Source: Eubacteriales bacterium (GTDB taxonomy: Bacteria; Bacillota; Clostridia; Peptostreptococcales; Anaerovoracaceae). Taken from it: a DNA stretch of 7,127 bases. Below are positions 1 to 5,101 of the stretch, piece after piece. How positions within the stretch are numbered: the stretch's first letter is position 1; every line of letters begins with the position of its first letter. Where the stretch lies: assembly GCA_028692535.1 (NCBI GenBank), contig JAQUXD010000067.1:1-7127 (forward strand). The letters are read 5' to 3'. The translations under genes were made by a program, and so were the position numbers. The notes beneath the pieces were generated by a model. That model worked only from the letters and a program-made list of their open reading frames with translations. It was not told the DNA's origin and ran no database searches.

Positions 1-867
1 TTATTTGGATTTTCTCGCGGCCCGGAATCCGGACACGATGTCGTTCAGTTCCTCGGTGATGTTGTTCTGCCGCTCCCGCCGGAACAGGAAGTTCAGCTCC
101 TCCAGCTGTTTGTCCACGTTCTTTTCCGCCGATTGCATGGACATGAGCCGGCTGGCGTTTTCCGATGCCAGCGAATAACAAAACGCTCTGTACAGCGTAA
201 TAAAAAAATACTGGCGGATCAGATCGGAAATGATTTCCTGCCTCTCCGCAAAATAAGTAGGGAGTCCTTTGGATTCCCACGCCACCTGGTTGCGGGAAAG
301 CTCCGCCAGGTCTATGGGAAACAGCAGCTCCGTATCCTCGGCAAAGATGGTGTTGTCTCGGGGCTTGTTGTAATAAAGGAGGATCTTCTCCACGGGCATC
401 GTCTCGCGCAGTTCGTCGATCTGCATCAGCAGCTTGTTGACCATGGAAGAGATATTGTCCGTGGACTGGGGCTGCAGAAAGTCCTTGTAGATTTTAAAAT
501 CGTACTGCAACCGCTGGACGATCTGCTGCCCGATCACGATCACGATGTTCTCCTCGCCGGCGGGGATCTGTTCCAGCGCAAAGGCGGAGATCCGCTCGTT
601 GAACCGGCCGGCCAGACCGTGGTCCGAACCGAATACGATATGCACGGCACGGCCCTTGGGGACCTCGTCCGGCGGCGCGACCTCTTCCTCGCCGGATAGA
701 ACCACATACAAAGACAGATCCAGGACGTGACGGTACTCCATGGATGCTTTGGCCGCGTTCTGAAACTGATTGATGTTGGCCGACGCGTGGGCTTTCATCG
801 TGCCCACGATGGCCTTGAGGTTCTCCGCAGAACGTATGCTCTTTTTGATCGTCTGCAATCCGGCCAT
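1..867 (-). CDS. atpG: N-ATPase F1 subunit gamma (central stalk)
   Basis: This 288-residue protein is the gamma subunit, the coiled-coil shaft that turns inside the alpha/beta hexamer and links it to the c-ring. The N-terminal helix (about 1-55) opens with the family-like MAGLQTIKKSIRSAENLKAI, but the usual alanine-rich 'MVAAAKM' stretch is replaced by MKAHASANI (24-32). A Rossmann-like middle domain contains GSDHGLAGRFNE (80-91), matching the canonical SDRGLCGxxN loop. The C-terminal helix (about 215-285) has SLASENASRLMSM (232-244) and RRERQNNITEELNDIVSG (263-280), the family signature. The gene overlaps atpA by one base (TGATG), with GGAG five bases before the ATG, so translation is probably coupled. 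The stop TAA occupies bases 3-1, so the gene is complete but sits at the window edge. Divergence from housekeeping gamma and the position last in the operon fit the N-ATPase form. Confidence 0.96.
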   Translation of the reverse strand: MAGLQTIKKSIRSAENLKAIVGTMKAHASANINQFQNAAKASMEYRHVLDLSLYVVLSGEEEVAPPDEVPKGRAVHIVFGSDHGLAGRFNERISAFALEQIPAGEENIVIVIGQQIVQRLQYDFKIYKDFLQPQSTDNISSMVNKLLMQIDELRETMPVEKILLYYNKPRDNTIFAEDTELLFPIDLAELSRNQVAWESKGLPTYFAERQEIISDLIRQYFFITLYRAFCYSLASENASRLMSMQSAEKNVDKQLEELNFLFRRERQNNITEELNDIVSGFRAARKSK

Positions 868-2378
868 CAGCTCTCCATTTCCTGTTTTAAAATGTCTCTG
901 ATCCGTTCGAGAAATGCCTCCTTCACTTCGTCGGAAGGTTTTTCATCTCCCAACAGATGCCCGCGGAATGCCTCGTCCTCCCGGACGGTCTTTCGGATGT
1001 GTTCCTCGGCTTCGTCGATCCGCTCCAACGGCACTTCGTCCAACACGCCGCCGGTAACGGCCATGAGCACGCCGATCTGCTCGGTCACTTCGATGGGCAG
1101 ATTCTGAGGCTGATTCAGGACTTGACGGATCCGCCGCCCCCGCTCCAGCGTGCGTCGGGTCGCCTCGTCCAGCCGGGTGCCGAAGCTGGCAAAGGACTCC
1201 AGTTCTTCGAACTGGGAATAGGTGAGCTTCAGGGCCCCGGTGATGCTCCGGTAGGAAGGAAGCTGGGTCTTGGCGCCGATCCTGGAGACGGACAAGCCGA
1301 TCTGCACGGCGGGAAGATTGCCCTTCTGATAGAGCTTCGGAGACAGGTAGATCTGTCCGTCCGTGATCGAGATCAGGTTGGTGGGGATGTAGGCCGACAG
1401 GTTTTCCGCCTGGGTCTCGATGATGGGCAGGGACGTGATGCTGCCGCCGCCAAACTCGTCCCGCAGATGGGTGGAGCGCTCCAGAAGCCTGGAATGGATA
1501 TAGAAGATGTCTCCCGGATAAGCTTCTCGTCCCGGCGGCCGCTCCAGCAGCAGCGACAGCTCCCGGTACGCCCTGGCGTGCCGGGTCAGATCGTCGTAGA
1601 CGATCAGCACGTCCCGCCCCTGCTCCATAAAATATTCGCCCAAAGACGTGGCCGCATAGGGCGCAATGTAGGACAATCCCGGCGGATCCTCGGAGCCGGC
1701 TACCATCACGATGGTGTTTGCCATGGCATCGTTGGATTTGAGCGTGTCGATGATTTTGGAAACCGAAGTGATCTGCTGGCCGATGGCGCAGTAGATGCAG
1801 AGAACGTCCGTATCCTTTTGATTGAGAATGGTGTCGATGGCGATGGCCGTCTTGCCGGTCTGACGGTCTCCCAGAATCAGCTCCCGCTGCCCCCGTCCCA
1901 CGGGCACGACGGAGTCGATCACCTTGACCCCGGTCTGCAGGGGTTGGAACACCGGCGCCCGTTTCATAATGGAGGGCGCCTCCCGCTCCACGGGAAGGGA
2001 TTTATCCGCCGTCACAGGGCCCTGTCCGTCCAGAATCTCTCCCAGCGGGCTGATCACCCTGCCGAGGAATTCATCGGACACGGGGATGTCGGCAACCTTG
2101 TAGGTCCGCTTGACCTTCTGGCCCGACTTGATGCCGTCAAACGAACCCAGCAGGATCACCCCGATCTCCTCGGGGTCCAGATTGAACGCCAGGCCCATGG
2201 TTCCGTTGGGAAACGCGATCAGTTCCTCGTTCTTCACCTTCTTAAGACCGCGAACCTTTGCGATCCCGCTGTCAATCAGCACGACCGTTCCGCTTTCCTC
2301 GATATTGATTTCTTCAAAATCCCCGGCCAACGCTTCGTCCGTCGCCTGGGCCAATGCTTTGAATTGATTTTCTAACAT
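867..2378 (-). CDS. atpA: N-ATPase F1 subunit alpha
   Basis: The alpha subunit forms the non-catalytic nucleotide sites of the F1 hexamer and supplies an arginine finger to the catalytic sites on beta. From the ATG at 2378 it has 503 residues, near the usual 500-513. Visible motifs are the Walker A GDRQTGKT (170-177), the Walker B VLIVYDD (257-263), the strongly conserved LLLERPPGREAYPGD segment (276-290), SAYIPTNLISITDGQIYL (328-345) and the finger SVSRIG (363-368, R366). I prefer ATG 2378 over the in-frame GTG at 2387, because GGAG at 2390-2387 lies eight bases before that ATG while the GTG overlaps the GGAG. The gene starts 15 bases after atpF and overlaps atpG by one base. In this subunit the segment normally reading QAGDVSAY has become QAENLSAY. 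The identification is secure; only the start is uncertain, by three codons. Confidence 0.97.
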   Translation of the reverse strand: MLENQFKALAQATDEALAGDFEEINIEESGTVVLIDSGIAKVRGLKKVKNEELIAFPNGTMGLAFNLDPEEIGVILLGSFDGIKSGQKVKRTYKVADIPVSDEFLGRVISPLGEILDGQGPVTADKSLPVEREAPSIMKRAPVFQPLQTGVKVIDSVVPVGRGQRELILGDRQTGKTAIAIDTILNQKDTDVLCIYCAIGQQITSVSKIIDTLKSNDAMANTIVMVAGSEDPPGLSYIAPYAATSLGEYFMEQGRDVLIVYDDLTRHARAYRELSLLLERPPGREAYPGDIFYIHSRLLERSTHLRDEFGGGSITSLPIIETQAENLSAYIPTNLISITDGQIYLSPKLYQKGNLPAVQIGLSVSRIGAKTQLPSYRSITGALKLTYSQFEELESFASFGTRLDEATRRTLERGRRIRQVLNQPQNLPIEVTEQIGVLMAVTGGVLDEVPLERIDEAEEHIRKTVREDEAFRGHLLGDEKPSDEVKEAFLERIRDILKQEMES

Positions 2379-2386
2379 CCCGGGCA

Positions 2387-2390
2387 CTCC
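2387..2390 (-). promoter_or_regulatory. Ribosome binding site of atpA, start-deciding
   Basis: GGAG, eight bases before ATG 2378. The in-frame GTG 2387 overlaps this site and so is unlikely to be the start. Confidence 0.65.
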
Positions 2391-2393
2391 ATA

Positions 2394-3143
2394 TCAGTTC
2401 ACGTCCAGACGCTGGGCGATCTCTTTTTCGATTTCGTCCAAATAGTTTTTGATATTCGTATGGACTGTATAGGTTTCCAAATACAAAGCGTGCCCCAGCA
2501 TCAGCTCGGATTCCGTTTCGAATTCGATTTCCCCCACGTTGGGCAGCTGTTCTTTCAGGGCATCCCGGATCGCTTTTTGTTCGCTCTTTGTAAGCTCCCG
2601 GAAGGAATGCACCTGCACGCGCTCCTCTTTTTTGAGTTCTTCGGGATCCGGCACGCTCTTGCTCAGAGCTTTCAGATCGGCCAGAAACGTTTCGAACACT
2701 TCGGCTTCCAGCTCTTTGGAAGACAGGGCGCTCAAAATACGGGAAGCGATCTTGACGGCGCTCTCCCCCAGGTTTTTCCGCAACTGGCGCAGAAAGCTTT
2801 CCTTCTCGTCCTCGATCTCTTTCAGATAGAGCTGCCGTTTGCTCTCGGCTTCCTTCTGATAGTCCGCCAGAAGGCTCTCCTTCTTTTCCCGAGCTTCGGT
2901 CCGGGCCGTTTCCAGGATCGTTTTTCTCTCGCTTTCGATCTCTTCTGTTTTTTTGTCATAGGCAGCCACCAACGTTTCGGCTTCCTTCATCTTCGCGTCC
3001 GCTTCCTTCTGAGCTTTTTGGATCCGCTCCTGGCGCTGGGCCATAGCCTTCATCACCGGCTTGTAGAGAAGCTTCTGCAAGATAAAAAGAATGATAAAAA
3101 AGTTGACGATCTGCGCAATGATCTCAAACCAGCTGATATTCAT
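2394..3143 (-). CDS. atpF: N-ATPase Fo subunit b with delta-like C-terminus (peripheral stalk)
   Basis: This is the membrane-anchored peripheral stalk that holds F1 static against the rotor. One N-terminal membrane helix (about 5-22, in MNISWFEIIAQIVNFFIILF) is followed by the b-type motif LQKLLYKPV (22-30) and a long charged helix rich in Lys, Glu and Ala (about 35-160). The protein has 249 residues, against about 160 for a normal b subunit. The extra part (about 176-245) reads like the C-terminal domain of delta: VQVHSFRELTKSEQKAI, then a beta-like segment, then SELMLGHALYLE and a closing helix. Because the operon has no atpH, this extension may provide the delta function; that is inference. 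AGGA in the last codons of atpE, seven bases before the ATG, is the likely ribosome site. The gap to atpE is only four bases. The 'alternate F1Fo ATPase subunit B' family has this greater length. Confidence 0.95.
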   Translation of the reverse strand: MNISWFEIIAQIVNFFIILFILQKLLYKPVMKAMAQRQERIQKAQKEADAKMKEAETLVAAYDKKTEEIESERKTILETARTEAREKKESLLADYQKEAESKRQLYLKEIEDEKESFLRQLRKNLGESAVKIASRILSALSSKELEAEVFETFLADLKALSKSVPDPEELKKEERVQVHSFRELTKSEQKAIRDALKEQLPNVGEIEFETESELMLGHALYLETYTVHTNIKNYLDEIEKEIAQRLDVN

Positions 3144-3147
3144 CGGC

Positions 3148-3414
3148 TTATCCTATCACTTTGTTCCAGAACGGATTGGCGAACAGCAGGATCATGGAGA
3201 TGACGAAGCAGTAGATCGCGGTGGATTCGATCATCGCCAGTCCCACAAAGAGCGTTCTGGAGATCGTGTTTGCCTCGTCGGGCTGCTGGGCGATGGATTT
3301 GAGCGCCTGGGATACCGCATTGCCTTCCCCGATGGCCGGGGCGATGGAGCCTACTGCGATGGTCAGCCCCGCCATGATGATCGAGACCATCCCGATCAAA
3401 CCGATATTGTCCAT
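3148..3414 (-). CDS. atpE: N-ATPase Fo subunit c, two-carboxylate Na+-type rotor subunit
   Basis: The 88-residue c subunit is a helical hairpin that forms the ion-carrying rotor ring. The inner helix (about 4-32) contains SIAPAIGEGNAVSQAL (23-38), with E30 at the position of Gln32 in the Ilyobacter c subunit. The polar loop is AQQPDEA (42-48). The outer helix has MIESTAIY (61-68): E63 is the essential carboxylate, and S64, T65 and Y68 match Na+ ligands of known Na+-binding c-rings. The protein ends FANPFWNKVIG. Residues 23-31 read SxAxAxGxG where many c subunits have GxGxGxGxG. The ATG overlaps the atpB stop (TAATG) and has a near-perfect AAGGAGGA site six bases upstream, as suits the subunit needed in most copies. 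Longer readings of this frame upstream are not coding, because atpB occupies that DNA in another frame. Confidence 0.96.
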   Translation of the reverse strand: MDNIGLIGMVSIIMAGLTIAVGSIAPAIGEGNAVSQALKSIAQQPDEANTISRTLFVGLAMIESTAIYCFVISMILLFANPFWNKVIG

Positions 3415-4112
3415 TATGATTCCTCCTTCAAGTTTCCTTTTTTCTTCTTTTTGCGTTCGGTGGCCGATGCAATGTAGACGATTGCAAGGATCGCGAATAT
3501 GTAAGCCTGGATCACCCCCGTCAACAGACCGAGGGCCTGGATGACGACCGGAAAAAACAGGGGAACGACACCCAGCAGGATGGCCACGATGATGCTGGAG
3601 CTCATGACGTTTCCGTACAGACGGATGGCCAGAGACAAGGTTCTGGAAATCTCGCTGATGATATTGAAAGGCAGCATGATAAACGTGGGCTTGATGTATT
3701 CCTTCAGATAGCCGCCGATGCCCTGCTCGCCGATCCCGAACACCGGCACGGACAGGAATACACAGAGCGACAGAGCAACACTGGTGTTCAGGGAGCCGGT
3801 GGGGGAAATAAAACCCGGAACGATGGAGAGGATGTTGGATGCAAGGATAAAGATAAACAGCGTGCCCACGAAGGGAAGATACTTGGCCGGATCCTGCCGG
3901 CTGATCTGCCGGATCTGGCCGTTGATGGTTTCCACCAGAGCCTCCAGGATGTTCTGTCCCTTGGATATTTCGCCTTCCACTTTGATATTCCTTGTGACCA
4001 GATACGACACGACAGTCAGAAGGATCATAATGACCCACGTAAAGACCAGCGTTGCCGTGATGCGTACAAAGCCTGCTTCAAAATAAACGATTTCACTGGG
4101 ATCGATGGTCAT
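3414..4112 (-). CDS. atpB: N-ATPase Fo subunit a (ion half-channels)
   Basis: Subunit a is the stator membrane protein whose half-channels carry ions to and from the c-ring. It has 232 residues and about five or six hydrophobic segments (roughly 17-39, 79-101, 108-128, 142-158, 172-194, 196-217). The key helix contains SRTLSLAIRLYGNVM (156-170); R164 corresponds to the essential stator arginine (R210 in E. coli). The last helix holds IQAYIFAILAIVY (201-213), with Q202 matching the conserved Gln252. After GN, the usual AGE is SSS (171-173), so the position of E. coli Glu219 is a serine. The protein ends in a basic tail ERKKKKKGN. Its start has AAGGAGG six bases upstream. Its stop overlaps the start of atpE, and its final codons (KEES) encode the atpE ribosome site. 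Confidence 0.96.
   Translation of the reverse strand: MTIDPSEIVYFEAGFVRITATLVFTWVIMILLTVVSYLVTRNIKVEGEISKGQNILEALVETINGQIRQISRQDPAKYLPFVGTLFIFILASNILSIVPGFISPTGSLNTSVALSLCVFLSVPVFGIGEQGIGGYLKEYIKPTFIMLPFNIISEISRTLSLAIRLYGNVMSSSIIVAILLGVVPLFFPVVIQALGLLTGVIQAYIFAILAIVYIASATERKKKKKGNLKEES
3421..3428 (-). promoter_or_regulatory. Strong ribosome binding site of atpE, inside atpB
   Basis: AAGGAGGA, six bases before ATG 3414, is formed by the last codons of atpB (Lys-Glu-Glu). It is the longest match to the anti-Shine-Dalgarno sequence in the window, consistent with the high copy number of subunit c. Confidence 0.8.
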
Positions 4113-4118
4113 ACAGCT

Positions 4119-4125
4119 CCTCCTT
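4119..4125 (-). promoter_or_regulatory. Ribosome binding site of atpB
   Basis: AAGGAGG, six bases before ATG 4112, in the 37-base atpR-atpB gap, the longest gap inside the operon. The strong site suggests independent initiation rather than coupling to atpR. Confidence 0.8.
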
Positions 4126-4149
4126 TTCTCTGTAGGTTCGGATTTCCTT

Positions 4150-4401
4150 TTACTTCGGCCGCTTGACGCTGAACGTCATGACGATGCGGACCAGGAGCAT
4201 ACCGGCCATGGCAAACAATACGCTCTGATATCCATCCTTCGAAACGTAAAACAACACGGCCAGCAAAGCCGTCATGCGAAAGAGCAGACTGGCTGTCATC
4301 AGAAGGCTTGGATGCTTTGCGTCCGCCAGCTTTTGAACCGTCCAATACAGGCCGCCGAAAAAAACAAGGCCCAGGCTGATCCCGATCAAAAATGCAGTCA
4401 T
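4150..4401 (-). CDS. atpR: N-ATPase accessory membrane protein AtpR
   Basis: This 83-residue hydrophobic protein occupies the AtpR position, between atpQ and atpB, that is specific to N-ATPase operons. Three membrane helices are visible (about 3-22, 32-53 and 60-79). Two arginines lie inside the hydrophobic segments: R42 in LLFRMTALL and R72 in LLVRIVMTF. Intramembrane arginines have been discussed for AtpR as possible partners of the c-subunit carboxylates, but its function is not established, and roles in c-ring assembly or Mg2+ or Ca2+ handling have also been suggested for AtpQ/AtpR. The start ATG overlaps the atpQ stop (ATGA), with AGGAGG seven bases upstream inside atpQ. The gene ends 37 bases before atpB. 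The assignment rests on position, length and membrane pattern, since this family has little sequence conservation. Confidence 0.9.
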   Translation of the reverse strand: MTAFLIGISLGLVFFGGLYWTVQKLADAKHPSLLMTASLLFRMTALLAVLFYVSKDGYQSVLFAMAGMLLVRIVMTFSVKRPK

Positions 4402-4718
4402 TCTTCGTCCTCCTCTTCCTCTTCACTCTTTTCTCTGACCCAGCGCCAGGCATTGTAGGATCCCAGGATGACCCCGGCGAACAGCAGCGTGATCGTCCAG
4501 GAAAAGCTCTGGGGGAATCGCTTGTCCAGAAAGACGCCCAGGGCGATGCCCAAAACGGTGGGGATCGCGATGGACCATCCAACGATCCCGAAGAGTCCCA
4601 GGCCGAACATGATCTCGCTGCCTTCTTCCCGGGCTTTCATTTTTTTCGCGGAATCCTTTTTGATTTTTTCCAGAAGCTCTTCTTCTGCCGTCCGTTTCTT
4701 CTTGTCCAAGAAGATCAC
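4398..4718 (-). CDS. atpQ: N-ATPase accessory membrane protein AtpQ (ATPase gene 1 / AtpI-like)
   Basis: This 106-residue protein has a charged N-terminal segment (about 5-35, Lys/Glu-rich and probably helical), then two membrane helices (about 37-63 and 73-94). The pattern G(44)xxGWSIAIPTVLGIALG, LDKRFP (64-69) and SWTITLLFAGVILGSYNAWRW (73-93) is characteristic of the AtpQ/'ATPase gene 1' family, related to AtpI. These proteins are thought to help assemble the c-ring or to serve a divalent-cation role; neither has been proved for AtpQ. The C-terminus is strongly acidic (SEEEEEDEE), and the same codons supply the purine-rich ribosome site of atpR. The start is uncertain. The GTG at 4718 is only one base from the AAGGGG site, whereas an in-frame TTG at 4709 is ten bases from it and may be the real start. 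The gap from atpC is five bases; the overlap with atpR is four. Confidence 0.9.
   Translation of the reverse strand: MIFLDKKKRTAEEELLEKIKKDSAKKMKAREEGSEIMFGLGLFGIVGWSIAIPTVLGIALGVFLDKRFPQSFSWTITLLFAGVILGSYNAWRWVREKSEEEEEDEE
4409..4414 (-). promoter_or_regulatory. Ribosome binding site of atpR, inside atpQ
   Basis: AGGAGG lies seven bases before ATG 4401, within the GAA/GAG/GAC codons that encode the acidic C-terminus of AtpQ. Confidence 0.75.
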
Positions 4719-4719
4719 G

Positions 4720-4725
4720 CCCCTT
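4720..4725 (-). promoter_or_regulatory. Ribosome binding site of atpQ, start-deciding
   Basis: AAGGGG overlaps the atpC stop codon. It is one base from GTG 4718, too close for normal initiation, and ten bases from the in-frame TTG 4709. Spacing therefore favours TTG, which would make AtpQ 103 residues long, beginning with (M)DKKKRTAEEE. Confidence 0.5.
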
Positions 4726-5101
4726 ATTTTTCCATCTCGATGAACTTGCGGATCGTTTCCGTTTCCAGCCGAACGAGTACTTCTCTGGCTTGCTTTTCCT
4801 TATCGTCCAATACCTTGAACGTCTCTTCCACCGTCCGGCTCAGTTCGCCCAGAGAATCCCCGGCGATGGCCCGCATCGTGGACAGGTACACCGTGTCTCC
4901 TTGCTTGACCGCTACGCCCCGGTCGATGGCATAATACAACTCCCTCCCCGCTGTGATCTGCAGGATGCCCGCCCGCAAGGTCCAGGTAGCGTCGATGTGG
5001 CGGGGAAGGATCTGAAACTCTCCCTCCGACCCGGGCGCCGTGATCTTCTGCACATCCTCGTCCAGGATGGTTTTATAGGGAAGGATAAACTTAAGCCTCA
5101 T
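4724..5101 (-). CDS. atpC: N-ATPase F1 subunit epsilon
   Basis: Epsilon sits at the foot of the central stalk, contacts gamma and the c-ring, and in many F-ATPases regulates hydrolysis. The 125-residue protein has an N-terminal beta-sandwich (about 1-82) with the family segment TAPGSEGEFQILPRHIDAT (21-39), followed by a helical part (about 84-125). The canonical 'GILPGH' reads QILPRH, so two glycines are replaced. I see no clear ATP-binding I(L)DxxRA motif in the C-terminal helices, so ATP-sensing inhibition as in Bacillus epsilon is not supported. Placement directly after atpD, second in the operon, is typical of N-ATPases. The ATG lies inside the end of atpD (11-base overlap) and has only a weak upstream ribosome site, so it probably depends on ribosomes finishing atpD. 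Confidence 0.94.
   Translation of the reverse strand: MRLKFILPYKTILDEDVQKITAPGSEGEFQILPRHIDATWTLRAGILQITAGRELYYAIDRGVAVKQGDTVYLSTMRAIAGDSLGELSRTVEETFKVLDDKEKQAREVLVRLETETIRKFIEMEK

Noticed and set aside
957..2375. Long plus-strand open frame (472 codons) opposite atpA
   Set aside because: It lies entirely antisense to the strongly conserved alpha subunit gene, its translation shows no recognisable domain, and long antisense frames are common in GC-rich genes.
2460..3203. Plus-strand open frame (247 codons) opposite atpF
   Set aside because: Its hydrophobic Phe/Leu-rich translation is the reverse complement of the Lys/Glu-rich coiled coil of AtpF, an expected artefact.
3415..4038. Upstream extension of the atpE frame to give a 296-residue protein
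   Set aside because: This DNA codes for subunit a in another frame. The extension is low-complexity shadow sequence, and the real c subunit begins at ATG 3414 with a strong ribosome site.
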